Both the position numbers and the translations under genes were made by a program. Below the pieces are notes generated by a model. It saw only the letters and a list, made by a program, of their open reading frames with translations. It did not search any database and was not told where the DNA came from. This document shows, piece after piece, positions 1-6,682 of a DNA stretch of 12,120 nucleotides (position 1 is the stretch's first letter; every line of letters starts with the position of its first letter). The stretch is from positions 1 through 12,120 of the forward strand of contig SKKV01000184.1 of the NCBI GenBank assembly GCA_007123575.1. The letters run 5' to 3'. This DNA is from Wenzhouxiangella sp. GTDB taxonomy: Bacteria; Pseudomonadota; Gammaproteobacteria; Xanthomonadales; Wenzhouxiangellaceae.

Positions 1-19
1 GCGGTCGTGATGAGAAGTT

Positions 20-42
20 GTAGCCCGGCCCAACGCGGCGGG
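20..42 (+). repeat. GTAG REP-like hairpin, one-base defect
   Basis: GTAG head at 20-23, left arm CCCGGCC at 24-30, loop CAACGC at 31-36, right arm GGCGGG at 37-42. The right arm lacks one C compared with the perfect copy at 54-77. It starts 34 bp before that copy, with a shared ATGAGAAGTT spacer. Confidence 0.65.
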
Positions 43-53
43 TATGAGAAGTT

Positions 54-77
54 GTAGCCCGGCCCAACGCGGCCGGG
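54..77 (+). repeat. GTAG REP-like hairpin, perfect stem
   Basis: GTAG head at 54-57, followed by a perfect 7-bp stem CCCGGCC (58-64) / GGCCGGG (71-77) around the loop CAACGC (65-70). A GTAG tetranucleotide 5' of a GC-rich imperfect palindrome is the hallmark of the REP family first described in Stenotrophomonas and later in other proteobacteria. Membership is inferred from this pattern. Confidence 0.75.
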
Positions 78-175
78 GGCGATGTTTGGAAAGCCGCTGG
101 GCTCGGAGGATTAGCACTCCTGCCTGACCATTCCACCAAGCCCAGGCCAGACCCTGTCGAGGGCGTCCACTTCGG

Positions 176-200
176 CCCCGGCCACGTTGGACCGGGTTAC
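176..200 (-). repeat. Inverted REP-like hairpin (GTAA head)
   Basis: Read on the minus strand from 200 to 176, this gives GTAA, CCCGGTC, loop CAACGT, GGCCGGG. It is the same element as at 54-77 in opposite orientation. The stem pairs fully only on the minus strand, through a T-G wobble; on the + strand the same position is a C-A mismatch. That supports the assigned polarity. Confidence 0.65.
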
Positions 201-218
201 ATGAATAAGCCAGAGAAT

Positions 219-254
219 CCGGGGCAGTCCCCGGCCACGTCTGGACCGAGTTGC
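219..254 (-). repeat. Degenerate inverted REP-like unit with adjoining palindrome
   Basis: Bases 229-254 repeat the minus-strand REP motif in decayed form: CCCCGGCCACGT, then one extra base and a TGGACCGAG tail. Immediately before it, CCGGGG (219-224), CAGT and CCCCGG (229-234) form a perfect 6-bp hairpin. The corresponding place in the second 289-bp copy (after 517) does not contain this unit. Confidence 0.45.
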
Positions 255-274
255 ATGATCGAACCAGGGTAGTC

Positions 275-298
275 GTAGCCCGCCCCAATGCGGTCGTG
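275..298 (+). repeat. Degenerate GTAG REP-like unit
   Basis: GTAG at 275-278, then CCCGCCC, CAATGC and GGTCGTG. The loop and spacing match the other copies but the stem is eroded. It is the first of three units spaced exactly 34 bp apart (275, 309, 343) and spans the junction between the two 289-bp copies. Confidence 0.55.
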
Positions 299-308
299 AT
301 GAGAAGTT

Positions 309-331
309 GTAGCCCGGCCCAACGCGGCGGG
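309..331 (+). repeat. GTAG REP-like hairpin, one-base defect (second copy)
   Basis: Exact duplicate of the element at 20-42, shifted by 289 bp, including the same missing C in the right arm. Confidence 0.65.
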
Positions 332-342
332 TATGAGAAGTT

Positions 343-366
343 GTAGCCCGGCCCAACGCGGCCGGG
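343..366 (+). repeat. GTAG REP-like hairpin, perfect stem (second copy)
   Basis: Exact duplicate of the element at 54-77, with an intact 7-bp stem (347-353 with 360-366) and loop CAACGC (354-359). Confidence 0.75.
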
Positions 367-464
367 GGCGATGTTTGGAAAGCCGCTGCGGTTGGAGGAC
401 TGGCACCCCTGCCTGACCATTCCACCAAGCCCAGGCCAGACCGTGTCGAAAGCGTCAACATCGG

Positions 465-489
465 CCCCGGCCACGTTGGACCGGGCTAC
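465..489 (-). repeat. Inverted GTAG REP-like hairpin (second copy)
   Basis: Minus-strand counterpart of 176-200, displaced by 289 bp. Here the head is a full GTAG (minus strand 489-486), whereas the first copy has GTAA. The stem again pairs through a T-G wobble only on the minus strand. With 343-366 it forms an inverted pair about 100 bp apart. Confidence 0.7.
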
Positions 490-517
490 ATGGTCAAGCC
501 AGAGAATCCGGGGGCAG

Positions 518-636
518 GAGAACGGGGCCCTGGCGCGCCGTGTCAACACTGCACGTTGTCACACCACTCGCTGTCTCAAGCTACCATAGTGGGTTCGATA
601 CTCAACCATGCCTGATACGGCAAGTAGACCCGATCA
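518..636. other. Leader between REP array and first gene
   Basis: This 119-bp stretch is not part of the repeats. It must contain the promoter of the following gene if none lies inside the array, but no convincing sigma-70 box pair is visible. TTGTCA at 556-561 and TACCAT at 582-587 are 20 bp apart, too wide to trust. An in-frame TAG at 625-627 closes the reading frame of the next gene upstream. No terminator or small gene was seen. Confidence 0.5.
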
Positions 637-1614
637 ATGTATTACGCCGCCGCCTGCCAGACTGACTTTCCCGCGCCGAAAACCCGCAAGGAAATTGCCG
701 CGCGCGTTGAGCGCATGTGCAGCATTATCGAGCAGACCATCGTTGGCTATGAGCCATTTCACGATGTGCGTTTGCTGGTGTTTCCAGAGTTTGCGCACAC
801 GGTGCCGATTTTCGACCAGCCGGAAAAGCTGCTGGCTGAGCTGGCGGTGGAAATTCCCAACGAACATACCGACCGCTACCACGCAATCGCACGCAAGTAC
901 GGCTGCTTCATTCAAACCGGCAGCTTCCTGGAAAGCGATCCCGACTACCCGGGTGCCGTATTCAACACCACTGTCCTGATCGGGCCCGAGGGCATTCTGT
1001 CCAAGTACAGGAAGGTCAATACCTGGATCCCGTGGGAGGTTCACACCAGTCCGCACGACCTGCCCGACTATCAGCCTGACCCCTTTCCGGTCGTCGAAAC
1101 GGAGATCGGCCGCCTGGGCGTGGCGATCTGCTACGACTGGCTGTTTCCGGAAACGATCCGCGAACTGGCCTTTCGCGGCGCCGAGGTGCTGATCCGCGTA
1201 TCGGCCTACATGGATCCCTGGGGAACCCAGAAACCGACGGACTGGTGGACGCTGGTCAATCGCACCCGGGCCCTGGAAAACATGGCCTATGTCGTGGCCG
1301 CCAACCAGGGTGCGGAGATGCGCAACTATCCGCCTTTTTCCTGGCCGGGCGGGTCGATGCTGGTTGACTACGACGGGCGAATTCTGGCCCAGGTCGATCC
1401 CGGGCCGGGAGAAAAAGTGGTGGTGGGTCCGATTGACATCGAGGGCTTGCGCCATGAACGCGAGCGCCGTCGTGGGCATGACACGCGCGCCCACTATCGC
1501 GCCGAAATCCATCGCTACCCGGCCATGGGGCGGCTGCCGCCGGCAGGCGTCGATCCGATTTCGATTGACGACAACAACCGCCGCATCCTGGCGGCCAAGA
1601 AGGAATTGCCATGA
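637..1614 (+). CDS. Nitrilase-superfamily carbon-nitrogen hydrolase (amidase-like)
   Basis: A cytoplasmic enzyme of 325 residues with no signal peptide, in the normal size range for the family. The Glu-Lys-Cys triad of the nitrilase superfamily is visible: E51 in VFPEFA, K126 in KYRKVNTW, and the nucleophile C165 in GVAICYDWLFPE. The segment GAEVLIRVSAYMDP (181-194) and the region after it resemble aliphatic amidases/formamidases more than true nitrilases, so hydrolysis of a C-N bond in an amide or carbamoyl compound is expected. The substrate cannot be read from sequence. The start is the first ATG after an in-frame stop at 625, and the N-terminus MYYAAACQTDFP fits the first beta strand of the fold; the ribosome site is weak. 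It is the first gene of the run, and its stop overlaps the next start (ATGA). Confidence 0.9.
   Translation: MYYAAACQTDFPAPKTRKEIAARVERMCSIIEQTIVGYEPFHDVRLLVFPEFAHTVPIFDQPEKLLAELAVEIPNEHTDRYHAIARKYGCFIQTGSFLESDPDYPGAVFNTTVLIGPEGILSKYRKVNTWIPWEVHTSPHDLPDYQPDPFPVVETEIGRLGVAICYDWLFPETIRELAFRGAEVLIRVSAYMDPWGTQKPTDWWTLVNRTRALENMAYVVAANQGAEMRNYPPFSWPGGSMLVDYDGRILAQVDPGPGEKVVVGPIDIEGLRHERERRRGHDTRAHYRAEIHRYPAMGRLPPAGVDPISIDDNNRRILAAKKELP
1597..1604 (+). promoter_or_regulatory. Ribosome binding site for the TPR/FG-GAP lipoprotein
   Basis: AAGAAGGA lies inside the end of the amidase gene, 6 bases before the ATG at 1611. It supports the 4-bp overlapping start and translational coupling. Confidence 0.6.
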
Positions 1615-4600
1615 GCTTCGAACCCCCGGCGCGCAGCGCTCGCTGGCTAGTCTGTTTGCTGTTTGCCGGCCTGGTCGCCTGTTCCCAGCCCGAGGCCCCG
1701 CTGACCGACAGCGAAATCGAGCTCAACAATCGCGGCGTTGGCCTGATGGGCCAATACCGAAACGAGGAGGCCCGGGTCATTTTCGCGCAACTGGCCGAGG
1801 AGCGTCCCGACTGGCTGGAAGCGCGGGTCAACGAAGCCATTGCCACCCTGAACCGCCAGGAAGAGGGCGATGAGCTGCGCGCCCTGGCCATCGTTACCGA
1901 GGTGCTGGAGCAGGATCCACAGCATCATCGGGCCTTGTACGTGGCCGGCCTGATGTACTTCTACCTGGGCGATAGCGAATCGGCCCAGCGGTTTTTCCAG
2001 CGTTTGCTCGACGACGGGGTCAGCAACGCCCACGTGCATTACTTCGCCGCCGAAGTCCTGTCGCAGACCGGCCAGCTGGAGCAGGCAGTGGCCGAATACC
2101 AGCAGGCCATCGCGATCGATCCGTACTTGCGCAGCGCCTACTATGGCGCAGCTCTCATCCTGCGTCAGCTAGGCCGGATGGACGAAGCCAGAGAACACAT
2201 CGCCACCTATCAGCGATTCGCCAACAACCCCAGGGCTCACTTGGCCGAATTCCGCTACACGCGGATGGGCGTGCTGGCCGAGGCCCTGGCCGTGGGCCGC
2301 GACGAGCCGGACCGGCCGAAGACCGAGACCGAAGGGCCTTTGTTTGCCGAGTCGCGGCGAATCATGGCGCTGGATCTCGACGCCGGTCAGCTGAGCCTGA
2401 CCACGGCAGATTTGAATGACAACGGCCTGCAGGACCTGTTCCTGGCCGGTGGGCCGGGCCAGGCCAATGTCGTCCTGGTTCAGGACAATGGTGGTTTCGT
2501 TGCCATCGAAGATCATCCGCTGGCCGGAATCGATGACGTCACCGCCGCCGGCTGGGCCGATTTCGACAATAGCGGCGCGACTGGCGTTTACTTGTGTCGC
2601 AGCGGCCGCAACCTGCTGCTCGACGGTCACCAGAACCAGTGGTCAGCGGCGGCGGGAAGCGAGGATGTCGATGACGCCGGTCGCTGTGCCGACCTGGCCA
2701 TCTTCGATGCCGATCATGATGGCGATGTCGACATTTTTGTCGTTAACGCGGACGCTGACAACGAGCTGTTCAACAACAACCTGAACGGCACCTGGCGGCG
2801 GTTGAGCGAGGAAGGCGAGTTGGATCTTTCCGGGCCGGCTGGCGGCAGCCGCCAGGTTCTGGCCGTGGATCTGGACGGCAATCGCATCGTCGATATCCTG
2901 GTTCTGAACCAGAGGCCGCCGCACCAGGCGTGGATCAACGACCGCCTGTGGCAATACCGCCCGGCTGAGGGTCTTGATAGCCTGCTCCAGACACCGGTCA
3001 TCGCCATCGGCAGCGCCGACTTCAATGCCGATGGCCGCAGCGAGTTGGTGAGCCTGGAGGCCGATGGCAGCTTGCGGCTGTGGCGGTTCCAGGCCGACGG
3101 CCAGTGGCGGGATCAAAAGCTGGCACGGATTGATCTGGCCGCGCCCGATTCGGCGGCACTGGCCACCCTCGACCTCGACGGCAACGGCCGAGCCGACATC
3201 CTGGCTCATCATGCAGACGGTTTCGAGGTCTGGCAGTTGGCGCCCGAGGATGATTTCAGTGCGTCGCGGCTGCATGCCGAGTCAGTTCCCTTGCTGGCGA
3301 TGACGCCGATCATCATCGATCCTGCCCAAGGCCCGGCGTTGGCCGCGGTCGTGCGCGAAGACGAGGGCACTGCGCTGGCCATCTGGCCCGCCGGCCAGGG
3401 CCGCCATGCCTTCATGGCCATTCGGCCATCGGGTCGATCAGATCGCGGCGAGGGCATGCGCTCCAATGCCTCGGGGATTGGCACGCATATGCTGGTTCGG
3501 TCGGCGAGCCGCTGGAGCATCTTCGAGGCCTACGATCAGCACTCCGCGCCCGGTCAAAGTCTGCAGCCGGTCGCGATTGGTCTCGGCCAGCATGGCCGCG
3601 CCGACTTCGTCCGGTTTCACTGGACTGACGGGGTGTTGCAAACCGAAATGGACCTGGTAGCCGGCAAGACCCATGATGTTGCCGAAGTACAGCGCCAGTT
3701 GGCCAGCTGTCCGGTGTTGTTTGCCTGGAACGGCGAGCGCTACGATTTCGTCAGCGATCTGCTCGGCGTGGCAGGCATCGGCTTTTTCCTCGAACCCGGC
3801 GTTTATTCCGAGCCCCGGCCCTGGGAGTACTTCAAGTTTCCGCCGGGATCGATTGCGCCCCGAGACGGTCGCTACAAGATCAAGATTGCCGAGCCGATGG
3901 AGGAAATCGCCTATATCGACACCGCCCGCCTGCACATTCATGACCTGCCTCCGGGCTGGTCGATGAGCGTTGATGAACGCATGCATACCGGTGGCGGGCC
4001 CGAGCCGACCGGTGACCCGATTTTCTACCGGCAAAGCGACGTGCTTCATCCCGCGCGAGCGATGAGTCAGTATTCGGGCGATGTCACCGACATTCTCGCC
4101 GAGGCCAACCTGAGCGCCGTGCCGCCCGGGGAGCGTCATCCGCATTTTCTCGGTCGCCTGGTCGACGAGCATGTGCTGACCCTGGAATTCGATCAGATTG
4201 TCAACCCCGACGGGCGCCAGCCGGTGCTGGTGGCCAACGGCTGGGTCGAATACCCCTACTCGCAGACCCTGTTTTCGGCCTGGCAGGCCGATGCCAGCTA
4301 CACGCCGCCGAGCCTGGAGGCCTTTGCCGACGGCCAGTGGGTGATGGTTTACAAACAGTTCGGATACCCGGCCGGCATGCCGCGGGAAATGGCGCTGCCG
4401 CTGGCCGACCTGCCGCCTGAGACCACCCGGCTGCGCCTGCGCGGCAACTGGGAGGTGTATTGGGATCACATCCGGCTGGTGTACCCGGAAGCGCCGCCGG
4501 AAAACCTGGTCAGTCACTCGCTCGCCATCGACAAGGCGCGCCTGGCCAAGACCGGCTTCGCTCGCCGCGACACGCTTGATCAGCGTCTGCCCTACTACGA

Positions 4601-4940
4601 TTACAACGACCGCTCCCCGTTCTGGGATACCAAGTATCCGCGCGGCTTTTACACCGCGTTGGGGCCGGTAGAAGCCCTGGTCGAGAGGGCCAACAACGCC
4701 TTTGCCATCGTCGGTCCCGGCGAGGAACTGCACCTGGAATTTGCAGCACCGGCTTCAGCCCCGGACAACTTCAAGCGGGTCGTGGTGCTGGAAGTCCGCG
4801 GTTTTGCCAAGGACATGGATCTTTACACCCGCGACGGGGAGACCGTTGAGCCCATGCCCTATGCGGAGTCGATCGGCAATCGGGAGCAGCGCGAGCAGCT
4901 GCATCGCCAATTCAATACCCGTTACCAGGGGGGCTTTTAA
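1611..4940 (+). CDS. Large lipoprotein: TPR, FG-GAP/VCBS propeller, ASPIC/UnbV-like domain, unknown C-terminal module
   Basis: 1109 residues. The N-terminus has a lipoprotein signal ending in LVAC with C24 as the lipidation site; Ser at +2 points to the outer membrane. Residues ~35-205 are TPR-type helical repeats (for example GQLEQAVAEYQQAIAIDPY). Residues ~250-560 carry six Dx(N/D)x(N/D)G-like Ca-binding loops at about D267, D317, D366, D420, D470 and D521, spaced near 50 residues as in an FG-GAP/VCBS beta propeller; the one at 317 lacks the closing Asp. Residues ~605-690 resemble an ASPIC/UnbV domain (SNASGIGTHMLV, then AIGLGQHGRADFVRFHWTDG). From C700 (CPVLFAWNGERYDFVSDLLG) to the end is a long, probably beta-rich module. 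I recall similar modules after ASPIC in other CRTAC1-like proteins but know no function for it. A binding or scaffold role is inferred. It overlaps the next gene by one base (TAATG). Confidence 0.88.
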   Translation: MSFEPPARSARWLVCLLFAGLVACSQPEAPLTDSEIELNNRGVGLMGQYRNEEARVIFAQLAEERPDWLEARVNEAIATLNRQEEGDELRALAIVTEVLEQDPQHHRALYVAGLMYFYLGDSESAQRFFQRLLDDGVSNAHVHYFAAEVLSQTGQLEQAVAEYQQAIAIDPYLRSAYYGAALILRQLGRMDEAREHIATYQRFANNPRAHLAEFRYTRMGVLAEALAVGRDEPDRPKTETEGPLFAESRRIMALDLDAGQLSLTTADLNDNGLQDLFLAGGPGQANVVLVQDNGGFVAIEDHPLAGIDDVTAAGWADFDNSGATGVYLCRSGRNLLLDGHQNQWSAAAGSEDVDDAGRCADLAIFDADHDGDVDIFVVNADADNELFNNNLNGTWRRLSEEGELDLSGPAGGSRQVLAVDLDGNRIVDILVLNQRPPHQAWINDRLWQYRPAEGLDSLLQTPVIAIGSADFNADGRSELVSLEADGSLRLWRFQADGQWRDQKLARIDLAAPDSAALATLDLDGNGRADILAHHADGFEVWQLAPEDDFSASRLHAESVPLLAMTPIIIDPAQGPALAAVVREDEGTALAIWPAGQGRHAFMAIRPSGRSDRGEGMRSNASGIGTHMLVRSASRWSIFEAYDQHSAPGQSLQPVAIGLGQHGRADFVRFHWTDGVLQTEMDLVAGKTHDVAEVQRQLASCPVLFAWNGERYDFVSDLLGVAGIGFFLEPGVYSEPRPWEYFKFPPGSIAPRDGRYKIKIAEPMEEIAYIDTARLHIHDLPPGWSMSVDERMHTGGGPEPTGDPIFYRQSDVLHPARAMSQYSGDVTDILAEANLSAVPPGERHPHFLGRLVDEHVLTLEFDQIVNPDGRQPVLVANGWVEYPYSQTLFSAWQADASYTPPSLEAFADGQWVMVYKQFGYPAGMPREMALPLADLPPETTRLRLRGNWEVYWDHIRLVYPEAPPENLVSHSLAIDKARLAKTGFARRDTLDQRLPYYDYNDRSPFWDTKYPRGFYTALGPVEALVERANNAFAIVGPGEELHLEFAAPASAPDNFKRVVVLEVRGFAKDMDLYTRDGETVEPMPYAESIGNREQREQLHRQFNTRYQGGF
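4927..4933 (+). promoter_or_regulatory. Ribosome binding site for the CRTAC1 gene
   Basis: AGGGGGG sits 6 bases before the ATG at 4940, within the last codons of the lipoprotein gene. It supports the TAATG start and translational coupling. Confidence 0.6.
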
Positions 4941-6682
4941 TGCTGGCCTTGCAAAGAACCGTGCTTTTACTGGTTGCGTTGGTCTGGGCAGCCCAGCCCA
5001 CGGCTGCTGCCTGGTTTGAAGACGTCAGTGCTGCCGTTGGTGTTGACTTTACCTACGACAACGGCATGCAGGGCGAATTTTATTTCGCTGAGATCATGGG
5101 CGGCGGCGCTGCCCTGTTCGATTTCAACGGCAACGGCAAGCTCGACTTGTACCTGGTGCAGGGCGGGGCGATCGGCCCGGGCATCGGGCCCGAAGATCGT
5201 GAGCTCGGCGACCGGCTGTTTCGCAACGACTCCTACCGCGATGACAATGGCCAATGGGTCGTCCGCTTTTCCGATGTCACGGAGGCATCGGGCATCGATG
5301 CCCGTGGCTACGGCATGGGTGTTGCAGTGGGCGACTACTCCGGCAATGGTTATCCGGACATCTACGTGCTCAATTTCGGCGCCAACCAGCTTTGGCACAA
5401 CAACGGCGATGGCACCTTCACCGATGTCACTGAACGGGCCGGGGTCAATGACTCGCGCTGGAGTGTGAGTGCCAGTTTCGCCGATCTGACCGGCAATGGC
5501 CTGCTCGACCTGGTCGTGGTCAACTACGTGGACTACAGCTTTGAAAATCACAAGCGCTGCCGTTCGACAACCACGGGCGAAACCGCATACTGCTCACCGT
5601 CGGCTTACGAGGGCGTGCCCGACAGCCTGTTTATCAACAACGGTGATGGCAGCTTCCGTGATGCCAGTCAGCAGTCCGGACTGGCCGACGCGCCCGGGCC
5701 GGGACTGGGCGTGGTCGTGCTCGATCTGACCGGCAATGACAAGCCGGATATTTTTGTCGCCAACGACGGTGGCCCCAACTTTCTCTGGGTCAACGAAGGT
5801 GACGGGCGCTTTACCGAAAACGGTTTCCTGGCCGGCGTGGCGGTCAATGCCAGCGGCGGCATGGAGGCCGGCATGGGCGTTGACGCGGCCGACTTCAACC
5901 GCACCGGTCTGGAGGATTTGTTCCTGACCCACATGCGCACTGAAACCAATACCTTGTACGTCAATCTCGGCGATGGCTGGTTCGAGGACCGCACCAACCG
6001 GGCCGGACTGGGAACGCCGAGCTTTCCCTACACCGGTTTCGGCACCGCCTGGCTGGATATCGATAACAACGGCTGGCTCGATCTGATCGCGGTCAACGGC
6101 GCGGTGATTCCCGAGCCCGCGCAGGAGCTGGCCGGGGCACCGTTCCCCTACGATCAACGCAACCAGATTTTTATAAACCGCGGCCAGGCCGGGCCGGCGG
6201 CCGGTTTTGACGAGAAAACCGACCAGGGCGGGCCCGCTTTCGATGTGATGAACGTCAGCCGCGGCGCGGCCTTCGGCGACATCAACAACAACGGCCTGGT
6301 CGACGTCGTCATCGCCAACATCAACGGGCCGGTGCAGGTGTTGCTGAACCAGAGCAAGGCGCGGCACAACTGGCTGGGTCTGAAGCTGCTGGCCGAACGC
6401 GACGGGCGCGATCAGACCGGTGCCAGGGCGTGGCTGATGCAGAACGGGCAGAAGGGCCTTCTGCGCCGGTCGCGCAGCGACGGGTCTTACGCCTCGGCCA
6501 ACGACCCGCGCGTGATTTTCGGCCTGGCCGACAGCGACGACGAACAAGCCGTCGTGGTGCAATGGCCCGACGGACAAAGCGAATTTTTCCCGAACCTGGC
6601 AGTCAATCGTTATCACACGTTAATCAAGGGAACGGGCGATGCCTATCCAGACAAGGAAGGAGAGGCCGAGAATGACCAGTAA
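4940..6682 (+). CDS. Secreted CRTAC1-family seven-blade FG-GAP propeller with ASPIC/UnbV domain
   Basis: 580 residues with a Sec signal peptide (hydrophobic core ~8-17, likely cleavage after TAAA at ~24) and no lipobox, so a periplasmic or released protein. Seven DxxxxGxxD-type loops begin at D61, D132, D182, D262, D318, D373 and D447, each followed by a strand such as LYLV or IYVLN; this predicts a seven-blade propeller binding Ca. C207 and C218 flank the TTTGETAY segment just before blade LFINNGDGSF, a CRTAC1-type pattern probably forming a disulfide. Residues ~475-565 form an ASPIC/UnbV domain (NWLGLKLL, DGSYASANDPRVIFGLADSD, VVVQWPDGQSE). The family was named for human cartilage acidic protein 1; bacterial members have no settled function. 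Shared propeller plus ASPIC architecture makes it a partial paralogue of the preceding lipoprotein. Its last 11 bases overlap the next gene. Confidence 0.92.
   Translation: MLALQRTVLLLVALVWAAQPTAAAWFEDVSAAVGVDFTYDNGMQGEFYFAEIMGGGAALFDFNGNGKLDLYLVQGGAIGPGIGPEDRELGDRLFRNDSYRDDNGQWVVRFSDVTEASGIDARGYGMGVAVGDYSGNGYPDIYVLNFGANQLWHNNGDGTFTDVTERAGVNDSRWSVSASFADLTGNGLLDLVVVNYVDYSFENHKRCRSTTTGETAYCSPSAYEGVPDSLFINNGDGSFRDASQQSGLADAPGPGLGVVVLDLTGNDKPDIFVANDGGPNFLWVNEGDGRFTENGFLAGVAVNASGGMEAGMGVDAADFNRTGLEDLFLTHMRTETNTLYVNLGDGWFEDRTNRAGLGTPSFPYTGFGTAWLDIDNNGWLDLIAVNGAVIPEPAQELAGAPFPYDQRNQIFINRGQAGPAAGFDEKTDQGGPAFDVMNVSRGAAFGDINNNGLVDVVIANINGPVQVLLNQSKARHNWLGLKLLAERDGRDQTGARAWLMQNGQKGLLRRSRSDGSYASANDPRVIFGLADSDDEQAVVVQWPDGQSEFFPNLAVNRYHTLIKGTGDAYPDKEGEAENDQ
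6654..6665 (+). promoter_or_regulatory. Ribosome binding site deciding the start of the TPR gene
   Basis: AGGAAGGAGAGG contains AGGAG at 6658-6662, 9 bases before the ATG at 6672. It favours that start over the in-frame ATG at 6639, which would add 11 mostly charged residues before the signal peptide. Confidence 0.65.

Larger units (their letters stand above)
1..517. repeat. REP/BIME-like array with a 289-bp tandem duplication
   Basis: Bases 1-227 recur at 290-517, a period of 289. The first 99 bases of each copy (1-99 and 290-388) are identical. The following stretch, to about 217 and 506, differs at about 15 positions, and copy 2 carries one extra G near 511. Each unit contains GTAG-headed hairpins in both orientations, the layout known from bacterial interspersed REP elements. 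The window opens inside a unit, so the array probably continues upstream. No transposase or RAYT gene (the usual mobiliser of GTAG-type REPs) is in the window. No credible coding region lies here. Confidence 0.85.

Noticed and set aside
100..170. Possible tRNA or small RNA between the hairpins, suggested by short inverted pieces such as GGAG/CTCC
   Set aside because: No cloverleaf, anticodon arm or T-loop sequence could be fitted on either strand, and the GGAG/CTCC pairing is lost in the second copy.
1..366. Possible CRISPR array from the regular 34-bp spacing
   Set aside because: The spacing comes from near-identical tandem units with no unique spacers, orientations are mixed, and no cas gene is present. 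REP/BIME explains it better.
111..461. A 116-residue open frame on the minus strand across the repeat array
   Set aside because: It consists mostly of translated REP repeats, crosses the junction between the two 289-bp copies, and has no recognisable protein pattern or ribosome site.
556..587. TTGTCA and TACCAT as a promoter for the first gene
   Set aside because: The 20-bp spacing is too long for sigma-70, and the -10 candidate is a poor match; kept only as a remark.
634..1512. A 292-residue open frame opposite the amidase gene
   Set aside because: It lies wholly antisense to a gene with intact catalytic motifs. Long antisense frames are expected in high-GC DNA, and its composition shows no domain.
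3438..4733. A 431-residue open frame antisense to the lipoprotein gene
   Set aside because: It is a shadow of codon bias on the opposite strand; no domain, signal peptide or ribosome site was seen. The same applies to the 340-residue frame at 5594-6616.
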